A stretch of DNA of 64,000 bases from Mytilus trossulus (lineage: Eukaryota; Mollusca; Bivalvia; Mytilida; Mytilidae), in contig NC_086378.1 of assembly GCF_036588685.1 (NCBI RefSeq), forward strand, positions 35,813,578 to 35,877,577, given 5' to 3'. Below are positions 22,015 through 32,919 of the stretch, one piece after another. The notes beneath the pieces were generated by a model. It was not told where the DNA came from. It saw only the letters and a program-made list of their open reading frames with translations, and searched no databases. Position numbers and translations under genes: made by a program. How positions within the stretch are numbered: position 1 is the stretch's first letter; the number at the start of each line of letters is the position of its first letter.

Positions 22015-24194
22015 GTAAACATTATTTTCTTACTAACCATGATTCTCTCATACATGTTACAGTGAGTATGGTGCAAAGACGATTTTGAATTCGAAAAGAT
22101 AGAAGGAAGTGTCAAAAGCCACTTTTCTATATAAGGAAATAATACCTGTCCCAGTCAGGAATATGACTGCGGTTTTCAATTCGTTTATTGTGTTTGAGCA
22201 TTTGATTTGGCCATTTAATGAGAGACTTTTTGATTTGAATTTTCCCTGGCGTTCGTTTTTTTTATTTTACTTTTGACCCTGTCCGGGTCCGCTGCATATG
22301 GAACCAACATTTTCTTTCAGGGAAAGCAGTTCTAATCCCCCCCTTTTTTTAATTTAAAAACAAGTATAAGTGCAAAAGTAAAAAAACCAAATCAACACAT
22401 TTTGTACTTGTCAGATAATCATCTAAAGTATGTGAAACGTTTGTTTGTTGTGGTTTTTAATCAATATCTGTCAGTTACGTAATATAGTAGCGACAACTAT
22501 CTTAATAATACAATACGGGCATAAAAAGACATTAATAAGCCTTCTCAAAATGTGCATTCTATGTATAGTTAGAACCGAGGCAACAAGTCTGTTTACTTAT
22601 ATAAGTCAAGTAAAACTAATAAATACCAATATGCAATAGATTCCAAGTGTTTTGTTTACTTTTCAAACATGCAGTTATTCTTTTCAACAATTTGACATCA
22701 ATTAAAAGAAATAGTTTTTAACAAAAGTACCTAATATGTAATCGACATACTTGCTTTTGTTTTAGGTGTGCACTCTGCCCTTGTATAAAATGTAGTCCAT
22801 TCTAATCAAACAAGCCATACTGTCTACAGGTGTCTGTATAATATACACACTTCTCAGGTAAAGTGAATTTGATAAAATACTAAATTCAATATATCACATG
22901 TTTTATGGTGGTTTTAAATGGTTTTATTTTTATCGTCTCCCCATATGTCAGAAATTTATGCATACACATACAGACTGTTACATGCATGTATGAATAAAAA
23001 TAATGTTTAAAATTTGAATGAACAAATACAAAAGGGGAAATAAAAAACTTTTCGAAGGTTGATGTCTTTATATATTTTATTACGAAACGACAGTGAAATA
23101 TATCGGTTGATAAACTAGTTCTCGTTCTCAGTGATCGCATAACTACAAGACTAGGGGACGTGCTGACAGTTGGGGTCTAATTTGTGGAGTTTACAGAATA
23201 AAACAATGACGGTTAAGACATGCAGAGTATCGAAATATGACAGATTGATAAATGGCTACTAAGTGTCATATTGAGTATGAAATGCTTATGAAAATAACGT
23301 TAAATGCGTCCTAAATTCTTTTCTGGATTGACCTTTCCTCAGGAACTCAACCTCTTCCCCCACCAATGATTATAGAAAGTATTAGAACTTGAGCTGAAGA
23401 TGAGGCTTGTGAACATAACGCACATAAACTAATAGCCAATTGCACCCATGGTCAACTTTGCCAGAGGAGTTAGATCCGAGAAAATGAAAATAACTTTTTA
23501 AAGTTTTGCGTCTTTCTTGTTTAATCTTAATCAGGAACGTTCAAATGAGAGCAGGACAATTTGTTTACTTTCTGCGATAATCTTGTAGATACTTATTGAT
23601 AAACGTCTATTTACTGTAAACTGGCACCCTGAAATGTATGTAGAATCGAAATGTACAAGGCTGAAGTTGGATCTAAGAATAAGTGATTAAGTACAAGATA
23701 ATGTATGTGAGCAAAGAGACATAAACAAATGGCGCTTTATCAATTTAGATGACAGAATAACTGAATACGATTTTTTTATTGATGCTGAAATATAAAGGCT
23801 GTGATGTCATTTGTTGCATCATCCTTTTTTTTATTAGGACAACAAATTAAAAAAAAAAACTCGTTAAATTAATATCCTCTATGCTCATATTAGAAATTAC
23901 AAGCGATCAAGAGACCATCTGTATTGAAATCAGACATCTCAGTGCCACTGGCCGATGCAGTTTTGTTTGTAAATGTCAATTATGATATCTATTTCCTATC
24001 ACCGCCCCTCTGTATTTCGCGCTTGATAATGTGCATATCATTAACATTACTTTTTCAACTTGGATCTGTATAAAATATTTGCCACTGGTGTATTAGTAAT
24101 TTTTTACATTGAAAAATGTGAAAAATTAAAAACAAATATCAATAATTACAGAATAACATTCAGCAAATAAACAAATACAAATACAATCAACGCT

Positions 24195-24455
24195 TTTAAA
24201 TTTCGTATTAAGCTAAGTCTGTGAGCATGCATCTTTAATATTTTTCGAAAACTAAGGATTTTCTTACCCCAGGAGTAGATTACCTTAGCCGTATTTGGCA
24301 CAACTTTTTGGAATTTTGGATCCTCAATGCTCTTCAACTTTGCATTTATTTGGCTTTTTAACTATTTTGATCTGAGCGTCACTGATGAGTCTTATGTAGA
24401 CGAAACGCGCGTCTGGCGTATAAAATTATAATCCTGGTAATTTTGATAACTATAA
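24195..24455 (+). repeat. Dispersed repeat ('GACGAAACGCGCGTCTGGCG' family)
   Basis: Plus-strand copy with TTTCGAAAACTAAGGATTTT, GTCACTGATGAGTCTTATGT and GACGAAACGCGCGTCTGGCG. It matches the copy at 32155-32365 along most of its length. Confidence 0.75.
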
Positions 24456-25039
24456 TATTCATTGTCAATTATTTTCATAACCTTTTTCGACTAGAGTCAA
24501 TTTAAAACTTGTCAAATTGTATTTTGGTGAATACTGTATATTAACCACAGAATTCCCCTTCTATTATAATAATTGATGTTTTGTTCACTTATACACACGT
24601 TTTATTATTCATATTTATGATATTGACAGCTATAGGTCAAAGAACAGTTGAAAATACAATCATCTTACCTTTGTTAACTCTAAATGTCGTCTACTTTTTA
24701 TATTATGAAATGTTTAGATTGTATACTCTTCGAATTTTGTAAATAGGCTGGTCAAAAATTGTTAATTTTGATCAGCTAGCTGTTGTACAATGTCAGTCTT
24801 TTGCAAATTAGCTTACTTTCCATTTGACGACAGGTATATAACAAATAAATAAATAATATATTTGAACTATTGTTTCAGTTTATACAGAAAAGCAAATGAA
24901 TGTCCATTAAGGTCTATAACAATATAAACCTCATCACCTTTTAAACTCGCATAGAGGCCGTAGTGATGTTCACTCGTTAATTGATGCATGTACCCTTACT
25001 TCCGAACGGCAAGGTCTCTTGTATAGTCTTCTTCTTTAA

Positions 25040-26339
25040 CTAGAGGCTATAAAGAGCCTGTGTCGCTCACCTTGGTCTTTGTGAATATTAAACAAAGGAA
25101 GAGGACAGATTCATGACAAAATTGTGTTTTGGTGAAGGTGATGTGCTTGTACATCTTACTTTATTGAACATTCTTGCTGCTTAAAATTATCTCTATCTAT
25201 AATGAACTTGGCCCAGTAGTTTCAGTGGAAAATGTTACTAAAAATGTTCAAATTTTATGAAAATGGTTAAAAATTGACTCTAAAGGACAATAACTCCTGG
25301 TCAATTGACCATTTCAGTCATGTTGACTTATTTGTAAATCTTACTTTGCCGAACATTATTGCTGTTTACAGTTGATCTCTATCTATAATAATATTTAAGA
25401 TTATAACCGAAAACAGCAAAATTTCCTTAAAACTAACAATTCAGGGTCAACAACTCAACAACAGGTTGTCCGATTCATCCAAAAATTTCAGAGCAGATAA
25501 ATCTTGACCTGATAAACAATTAAACCCCATGTCAGATTTGCTCTAAATGCTTTGGTTTTTATGTGTTAAGCCAAAAACTGCATTTTAACCCTATGTTCTA
25601 TTTTTAGCCATGGGGGCCATCTTGGTTGGATGGCCGGGTCACCAGACACATTTATCAAACTACATACCCCAAAGATGATTGTGGCCCAGTTTGGATTAAT
25701 TTAGCCTAGTAGTTTCAGAGGAGATGATTTTTGTAAAAGATTACTAAGATTTACGAGAAATGGTTAAAAAAACTATAAAGGGCAATAATTCCCAAAGGGG
25801 TTAGCTGACCATTTCGGTCATTTGACTTATTTGTATATCTTACTTTGCTGAACATTATTGCTGTAACAGTTTATCTCTATCTATGATAATTTTCAAGATA
25901 ATAACCAAAAACAGAAAAATTTATTTAAAACTACTAATTCAGGGGTAGCAATCCAACAACGGATTGTTTGATTCGTCTGAAAATGTCAGGACAGGTAGAT
26001 TTTGACCTGATGAACAATTTTACCACTTTCAGATTTGCTCAAAATGCTTTGGTTTTTGAGTTATAAGCCAAAAACTGCATTTTACCCCTATGATCTTTTT
26101 TTAGCCATGGCGGCCATCTTAGATAGTTGGCCGGGTCACCGGACACATATTTTAAACAAGATACCCCAATGATGATTGTGGCCAAGTTTGGTTTAATTTG
26201 GCCCAGTAGTTTCAGAGAAGAAGATTTTTGTAAAAGTTAACAGACGACGCCGGACGACGACGACGACGACGACGATGGACGACGGACGCAAAGCGATGAG
26301 AAAAGCTTACTTGGCCCTTCGGGCCAGGTGAGCTAAAAA
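25040..26339. mobile_element. Bivalve-type element with tandem ~500-bp units (2-unit copy)
   Basis: It starts near AAAGAGCCTGTGTCGCTCAC and ends GGGCCAGGTGAGCTAAAAA, so the outer GCTCACC and GGTGAGC are inverted. 'AGTAGTTTCAG' recurs near 25216, 25709 and 26206, showing units of about 490-500 bp, and 'GCGGCCATCTTAG'-type and 'GGCCGGGTCACC' blocks repeat. A (GAC)n tract (about 26240-26290) lies before the 3' end. It is non-coding in all frames. Confidence 0.7.
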
Positions 26340-26952
26340 TGGACCCAAATGAGCCATCACGAACTCACAGTAAAATGTGAGATTCTGCTCAAGTTCGAAA
26401 CAAAACGTCTCATTGCGACTTAAAAATTATATCATTGATTTTATCAAGTGGATGTGTGTAGGAACATCGAGTCAAAACCCCTACATCAAACCCCGAATAT
26501 CTATTACATAAAACTAAAGAAAGCCACTATTAAATTTTCTGATTTCTTGACCAATTTCGATTGGGTTTCATTCAAAATCATGAATTCAAGGGTGTCCTTT
26601 GGTCCTTAATTAATTTGTTTAATTTCGCTAAAAATGATTTGTTTATATGCCGAATCAAACGTGTATTTAGATGTTTATATTTCAAGCCCCGTTTACAAAA
26701 GGTCCACATTAAGGCCAAAAGAGTCCAAATAAAGCTTTCAAATTTTTTAATATCAAAAATGTATTCATTGTGGTTCTCTTGAAATGCAGAATCTAGTAAA
26801 AAGATGTTTTTTTATTTTGGGCTTCATTTCGTTTTCAAATTGGTCAACATTAAGGTCTAAATAAAACTTTGTCTGGTTTCAACAAAAAAAAAAATCTGGT
26901 ATCTTTCGTCCCTCTTTTACAGGTATTTTCAAATTAAGTTCCCCGAAGTCGC

Positions 26953-27063
26953 AAGCAACTTCCACACCAGTGGCATAGCAAGTAACAACTTTCACACCAG
27001 TGGCATAGCAAGTAACAACTTCCACACCAGTGGCATAGCAAGTAACAACTTCCACACCAGTTC
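26953..27063. repeat. 30-bp tandem repeat
   Basis: TGGCATAGCAAGTAACAACT begins a 30-bp unit repeated at 26971, 27001 and 27031, with a partial unit before. The units are almost identical (one T/C change). Confidence 0.9.
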
Positions 27064-27439
27064 ACTTTTAAGTATACGCCCGGACCTTGACGTTTCTGAC
27101 GGCATTTCCGGCCCCAGGACAGTAAAGCTGCGTGTATGGGACAACACCCGGAATCGCATGCGTTGTTTTGAAAGTCTGTAGTTGTCTATCATGTCTTTTA
27201 TGTACTGTCGTTTTTCATTTTTTAAATGGCATTGTCAGTATTTTGTTTAATTTTAACTGGTGAGTTTGAATATATAATAGCGTTGGTATCTTTTGCCTCT
27301 CTTTGATTTGCTTTTTTTATGTTTTTTTCATTGAATTTGTAATCATCGCGGTTCTTTGTTTAAGTGCTTTTAACCTTATATGATGTGCGTCAGTTTACTT
27401 TGCTAAGACAGGGTTATGAATCAATCAAGTTCAACACTC

Positions 27440-27795
27440 AAGAAATTTCACTGTCGCCATCATGAGCTGATTGGCCATTACGACAAAAGTGTGTCAGAAA
27501 TCATATCTGATATTCTTCCTCGGTCATAATAACATTCCATCATTAACGAACTGAACAAAGAAATAACACGACGAGTGGTGCCGTATACGGTGCAGACAAT
27601 GCTTACCCTTCCGGAGCACCTGATTCCACTCCCGGTTTTAGTGGAGTTCGTGTTGTTTCTCATGTATTATTTATAACTGTTGATGTAAATGTCCTTTGGT
27701 TTTTTGAGTCTTTGTTTACTCCTTGGTTTTGATTGTTATTGTCTTTGGATGGAGAGTTGTCTCATTGGCACTCACACCACATCTTCCTATATCTA
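27440..27795 (+). repeat. Dispersed repeat ('GGAGAGTTGTCTCATTGGCAC' family)
   Basis: It ends TGGATGGAGAGTTGTCTCAT...CACACCACATCTTCC. Minus-strand relatives lie at 42359-42401, 45278-45640 and 51073-51165 ('AATGAGATAACTCTCCATCC'). Confidence 0.55.
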
Positions 27796-27998
27796 ATTAT
27801 TATATCAACATGACAAAAACATCATGATGAAATCTGTGAAATTGTAAACCAACTTTTTCGAAAGGTTCTGTTCAACTTCACCACTTGGAACGTTTTAATT
27901 AAAGGATTCCTTGTAAGTAGCAATCTCATTCATGGAAATCATGATAGGAAATGGAAGTTCTGAAATATCGTATCAAATAGGGGTACAAGGGAAAATGT

Positions 27999-28265
27999 AC
28001 ATCATATAAAGACATTTTCACATCCTAAAAGTATATTTTCACATCATATAAGGATCTTTGCACATCATATAAGGATCTTTGCAAAATATATGATTGAGTA
28101 TATTTGCACATATTAGAAGGATTTTGCACATCATATACGTAAATTTGAACATCATATACGTAAATTTGAACATCATATAAGTATATTTGCACATCTTAGA
28201 AGGATATATGCACATTATAAGGATATTGGCACATCACATAAAGGTGTTTGCACATCATATAATGA
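27999..28265. repeat. Degenerate 21-bp minisatellite
   Basis: About 13 units of a 21-bp motif (ACATCATATAAGGATATTTG plus C) start near 27999, 28020, 28041, 28062, 28083, 28108, 28128, 28149, 28170, 28191, 28212, 28231 and 28252. Two central units (28149 and 28170) are near identical; the outer ones diverge. Confidence 0.85.
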
Positions 28266-28509
28266 AAATAGGCATAACAAGACAGGTTGGGTGTTCCATA
28301 CATTATAGTGATATTTTATCATCTTAGAACTCGAAACAATATTATGAAGAAAGACGATATCCTGAGGGAAATATCTATTCAAAAATAATCTGATTGATTT
28401 ACCTTTGAGTTTGTACTAATTTTTGTTTTTGTTTAAAAGTTTACTACTGCAAAATATCCAACTTGACTGACAAAGTCTGGTAATTAACGTTGCATGTAAT
28501 ATAAGTTAC

Positions 28510-28608
28510 ATAGTGTGCTAGTGACCTAATACGGTCAGTACGGGGTCAGTAAATTCCATATTGAGACAAGCCCTACATATATACCGTATTTCCACACTAG
28601 CACACTAT
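28510..28608. mobile_element. 99-bp foldback/MITE
   Basis: A perfect 14-bp inverted end (ATAGTGTGCTAGTG at 28510-28523 against CACTAGCACACTAT at 28595-28608), with an inner imperfect pair (AATACGGT against ACCGTATT). No second copy is in the window. Confidence 0.6.
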
Positions 28609-28837
28609 ATTATATAAAGAATTTATCATACCGGCTATCTTAACGTGTAAATTTAGACTAGTGATCTATCAAAATGAGCAAGTCTTCCATACTGTTAGTA
28701 TTAAGAAACTGCTTCCATTGATCCTACAAAAACAGCTGCCAACAATAACAACTTGTTAGGTTTAAATATGTTTTAGGAATTTATTTCCATCCTAATCAAC
28801 AATTTCTTCGTCTTTTGAAACCTTTATTATTTTTTTT

Positions 28838-29235
28838 TCAGTACATGCGTTTGGCGTACTAAATCATAATCCTGGTACCTTTGATAACTTTTTTTTACCC
28901 AATCATATGCCTAGAAATGTATTATTGAAGGTAAGATAATATCATGCACCAGGTCAAGGCAGCATATGTATACAAACGACTGTATGTAAAATGATTAATT
29001 CATACAGTTAAGTTTTGGCAAAACTTTTAGGAATGTTTTATCCTCCATGTTCCTCAAATTCGTACTTTATTTGACCTTTTTATCATTTTTTTATGCAAGA
29101 TTCACTGATGAGCCTTTTGTAGACGAAAAAGGGAAAATCACAAAAATACTGAATTCCGAGGAAAATTCAAAACGGAAAGTCCCTGAGCAAATGGCAAAAC
29201 CAAACGACAATATTTTTGTTGCATTTCGGTGTTCT
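28838..29235 (+). repeat. Fused fragments of two dispersed repeats
   Basis: The first part carries 'GTTTGGCGTACTAAATCATA' and then 'TTCACTGATGAGCCTTTTGT' (the GACGAAACGCG family). It runs without a gap at 29125-29235 into 'AATTCCGAGGAAAATTCAAA' (the family seen at 2150). Confidence 0.6.
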
Positions 29236-29264
29236 TGTTGTTCCTTTAATTTCCTCTTATATAA

Positions 29265-29935
29265 GTTGATGTGATTCCCTCGGTTTTGGTTTGTGACCCG
29301 GATTTGTTTTTTCTTAGTCGATTTGCGACTTTAAAACGCCTGTATACTACTACTGCCTTTGTCTATAAAAGCTTCAAAATCATAGCTGCTATTTGACTCT
29401 TGTGAAAATTAGTTATAAAACTTGATTGCTTGTTGTATTCCTAATTTCATGTGGTTGATATTTCGTGTATTCTAAGAAAAAGAACACTTATTACAACAAT
29501 TCTGCAAAGTGAATGAAAAAAAAATATGTTGGGAAGACGTCAAACAAACTATATATAGTTGATGTGTTTCCCTCGGATTTGTTTTTATGACACGGATTTG
29601 TTTTCTCTCGGTCGATTTGTGATTTTTTAACGCCCGTATACTACTTTTGCCTTTGTTTAAAAAAGCTTAAAAATCATAGCTGCTATTTGACTCTGGTGAA
29701 AATTATTTATAACACTTGATTGCTTGTTGAATGCATAACTTAACGTGGTTAATATTTCATGCACGCCTCCGGGTGCGAGAAGACCTATTGGTGACCTTCT
29801 GCTGTTGTCTGTTCTATGATCGGTTTGTTGTCTCTTTGACACATTACCCATTTCAATTCTCAATTTTATTGAAAAAGAACACAATTCTGGAAAGTGAATG
29901 GGTTGACGAAGAACAAACAATCTTCATCCTTAATT
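29265..29935 (+). repeat. Local tandem duplication, second unit interrupted
   Basis: Unit 1 (about 29265-29530) and unit 2 (about 29555-29935) share 'CCCTCGG', 'CGGATTTGTTTT', 'AAATCATAGCTGCTATTTGA' and 'AAAAAGAACAC'. Unit 2 contains the CGCCTCCGGGTGCG repeat at 29762-29871, which unit 1 lacks. Confidence 0.75.
29762..29871 (+). repeat. Dispersed short repeat ('CGCCTCCGGGTGCGGG' family), inserted copy
   Basis: It begins CACGCCTCCGGGTGCG and ends CAATTTTATT. The neighbouring duplicate is the unfilled version, so this copy arrived after the duplication. It lacks the 'GAATTTCTCGCTACATTGA' part present in the copies at 38980 and 50510. Confidence 0.75.
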
Positions 29936-30021
29936 GATCCAAAACTTTTGTTTATCTAAAGATGATGTATACAAGTATTAATAATATTTATTTACAACAT
30001 GTACAATTGTTAACTTATATA

Positions 30022-31707
30022 CTAGCACCCGGATAGATTTACTAAATATATGTTTGCTTTTTCGGTTGGCTTGGCTTTATTACTGTCGCATCCGACATAC
30101 ATCTGCCCTGCTTGTGTAATGGCAAGAGAACATGGATGCAGTATTCCTGTGTCTCTTGTATTGAATATAGTTACAAGGTTGCCACAAGTGTTAAGTACAT
30201 GGATGTAATGAGTGTACCAATCAACAACCAAGACGTTGGATTTAGGTGTTGCTACAATGGAGATTGGTTTGAATGGTATATTTTTGTTTACATATGGATG
30301 TCCACAATATTTATATATATCACCTCCTTGTCTAAGAACTATAACTCGACCTCGATTTTTATCTATATCATAATCCAACACATGCATATCACCTCTACGG
30401 GTACTAGTTATACTCCTGGGGTACGTAAATAAAGGTTTTATATTTTTATCATATTCAAACACATTTTCCCTTTCCCCTTTTTCACTCATCACAATTATAG
30501 CTTTTGTATGGCCGTTTTTCGCACCGACTATTACTTTGTTGTCACACGTCACATGAATTAAAATTGGTTCCAAAGGGGCTACATTGTATATCGAATTTGA
30601 GAGGTTACCAGTACGGCTGTTCATATTTTGTATCCTTGTTCCATCTGTAACCAGGAAGACCTCGTTCAAAGCAGTCACAGCTATGCTGAAGACCTTAACT
30701 GAAAATGTTGCTTTTATATTAAGGTTATTTCTTTCCGGTTTTGCTCGCTGAATAATGTTATCCTCATTGCATGATATCCAAATCGAATCGTTACGCAATG
30801 CCGATATATAATCGATTCTTGACATTTCAGTTTGATATTTTTCATCGACATTCATTCTAAGTGCTATTTTACCTGAAGAATTTTCATTGTGCTGTAAAAT
30901 TCCGAAATTGTAACGGTACTTCATGATCTCTCCAGGAATAAAGTCTGGCATTGATTGATAAATTGCCTTTACTTTTGGCTGCTCGATTTCTGCATATTCA
31001 CCAACGATTTTAAAGTTCTCAAAAAAATCTCCAACCTCGGATTTAGCTATAAAATTTTCTATTTCATTTAATTTGTGATTTGCCTTCTCTATTGATGTAG
31101 AAATAGCAGTTATATCCGTTTCTATGGACTGACAAATAGCCTTGTAACTCTGATCTAATTCATAATATAGTTCTTTAATATACTGGTCAACTGCATTTTT
31201 TAAAGCTTTCTGATGTGCTATTATATTATTCCTTACTGTAGTATATTTTGAGTTTTCACTACACTTCAGCTCAGAAAGTTCTTTGTTTCTAGCAGTCATT
31301 TTCGATATAAATTTCCGAGATTTATTTTGTCTTATCCTCAGTTTTTCTATATTCCTTTTGTAAACTTCACCAATTTCTGTAAAATCATGCTTTTTATGTG
31401 CTTCGGACACACAAGTAGGACACACTAAGTCGTCACATTTCTTACAAAATAGACAGCAATATTGCTCAAAATGTATTTGGCAGTGTATATGTTTATAATC
31501 AAACTCCTCCGTACATTTTTCCACTTCTGTGACATGTATAATCTTGTGGTGTTTTGTATTTCTTATTTTTAGATGAATCTTGTCTTTGCACTTTTCACAT
31601 ATCAAAAGTCTACAGTCTACACATTTCCATTGTATCGTATTTCCATCTTCACAGAATTGGCAGGAAATAGGTATTTGTGCTTTCCTTGCAGATCTAGAAT
31701 GTGCCAT
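30022..31707 (-). CDS. RING-less TRIM-like protein (two B-boxes, coiled coil, NHL-like end)
   Basis: The open frame runs to 31746 (574 codons), but I prefer the ATG at 31707 (MAHSRS). An acceptor-like ACATACAG ends at 31721, between the two starts. Numbered from the longer form: B-box 1 about 29-68 (CQFCEDGNTIQWKCVDC...C..C...H..H); B-box 2 about 88-120 (HCQIHFEQYCCLFCKKCDDL...CPTC...H.KHDF); coiled coil about 125-235; a C-terminal repeat region about 300-574 with NHL-propeller-like strands (SISIVATPKSNVLVVDWYTH, LAITQAGQMYVG). No RING finger precedes the B-boxes, so E3 ligase activity cannot be assumed; scaffolding or protein binding is inferred. Bivalve genomes hold many such intron-poor TRIM-like genes. 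A poly(A) signal (TTTATT on +) is at 29987-29992. Confidence 0.85.
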   Translation of the reverse strand: MAHSRSARKAQIPISCQFCEDGNTIQWKCVDCRLLICEKCKDKIHLKIRNTKHHKIIHVTEVEKCTEEFDYKHIHCQIHFEQYCCLFCKKCDDLVCPTCVSEAHKKHDFTEIGEVYKRNIEKLRIRQNKSRKFISKMTARNKELSELKCSENSKYTTVRNNIIAHQKALKNAVDQYIKELYYELDQSYKAICQSIETDITAISTSIEKANHKLNEIENFIAKSEVGDFFENFKIVGEYAEIEQPKVKAIYQSMPDFIPGEIMKYRYNFGILQHNENSSGKIALRMNVDEKYQTEMSRIDYISALRNDSIWISCNEDNIIQRAKPERNNLNIKATFSVKVFSIAVTALNEVFLVTDGTRIQNMNSRTGNLSNSIYNVAPLEPILIHVTCDNKVIVGAKNGHTKAIIVMSEKGERENVFEYDKNIKPLFTYPRSITSTRRGDMHVLDYDIDKNRGRVIVLRQGGDIYKYCGHPYVNKNIPFKPISIVATPKSNVLVVDWYTHYIHVLNTCGNLVTIFNTRDTGILHPCSLAITQAGQMYVGCDSNKAKPTEKANIYLVNLSGC

Positions 31708-32154
31708 TGCTTGAGTTCTACTGTATGTGTGATCATATAAATACAAACACTTTTATAAACAATTTACCTGGGTTTTATATAAACGATGTAAACAAAGTTT
31801 TCTTCTACGTTATTCATGTATAACATTTGAAATAATTGAATTGAAATATTTAACATTTTTAAATCACCACGAATAAGATATTAATGGATTTACAAAATGA
31901 AGTTAATGCAGTTAACCGTTATTTATATATATATATTGCAATAAAGATAGATAAGATGTCAAATTTTTATGGAAATATAAACAATATTTCTGCTGGTAAA
32001 CGTTTGGAAAAATAAACAATATAAAGACTGGTGGACGTGTCGTCCCTGATGGTATGACCAGCCCAGTAGTCAACACTCCGGAGTCAACACTTTGCTGACA
32101 TGAATATCAATAATGTGGTAATTTTTATAAAGTTCCTGTTAACGAAACTTTGCA

Positions 32155-32365
32155 TTTTTAGAAAAACTAAAGATTTATTTATCCCAGGCATAGATTACCT
32201 TAGCCGTGTTTGGCACAACTTTTTGGAATTTTTGGTCCTCCATGCTCTTGAACTTTGTACTTGTTTGACTTTATAAATATTTTGATATGAGCGTCACTGA
32301 TGAGTCTAATAAAGACGAAACGCACGTCAGGCGTACTAAATTATAATCCAGGTACTTTTGATACT
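32155..32365 (+). repeat. Dispersed repeat ('GACGAAACGCGCGTCTGGCG' family)
   Basis: Plus-strand copy with 'TAGATTACCTTAGCCGTGTT', 'GTCACTGATGAGTCTAATAA' and 'GACGAAACGCACGTCAGGCG'. It lies upstream of the TRIM-like gene, in the opposite sense. Confidence 0.7.
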
Positions 32366-32919
32366 AATAGATCTTTGAAAATTGTACTTGTTTTTGGCGT
32401 TACAGTTTTTGAAAACTAAAGTTGTGAAGTAAGTTTTTGTCACACGATTTGGCAGATCTGAGCTTGTCTAGATTTACAATTGATAGTTTAGCTGGTCATG
32501 CATTGTTTAATCATTTTCATAGATACGTCTTTACACAATGCACAATTCCCACAGGAGATTGTACAAGTGAGGTGTTCATATAAACATAAAAAGTAACTAC
32601 GATCTACTACCGATGACTACGACAACAAAACGGATATATACGGACCAGTGCAGGTTGCCACAAATGATGCCGGATAGTATCCGTAGCTAATCCGGCCTTA
32701 AATCCGTGAATGTGTGACCTAGGCATTAAACCTATAGCTTTTTAAAAAATAATGGAAATGTTTATTCAAAACGTAGTTGAAACGTAGTATTTTTAAACGT
32801 AGTAAAACGTGATAGTGTGACTGGTGCTTTAATAAAATTAACAAGCATTGCTGGGTCTTCAATATGCTCCACGGTCCTCTTTCTAAATTTTTACATTTTT
32901 TTTATCAGCGATCAAAGCA

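Larger units (their letters stand above)
20120..24190. other. Gene-free stretch
   Basis: I see no host exon. It contains a GC-richer patch (21300-21545) and a dispersed repeat (21829-22014). The remainder is AT-rich sequence with only short random frames. Confidence 0.5.

Noticed and set aside
27999..28265. CRISPR-like spacing of short repeats
   Set aside because: There are no unique spacers; the whole 21-bp unit repeats, and the genome is eukaryotic. It is a minisatellite.
30112..30432. 106-codon plus-strand frame
   Set aside because: Antisense to the TRIM-like coding sequence.
32590..32830. Possible hAT-like MITE ('GTGTGACCTAGG' and 'AGTGTGACTGGTGC' blocks)
   Set aside because: The blocks look like element ends, but I could not define a matching inverted pair or an 8-bp target duplication.
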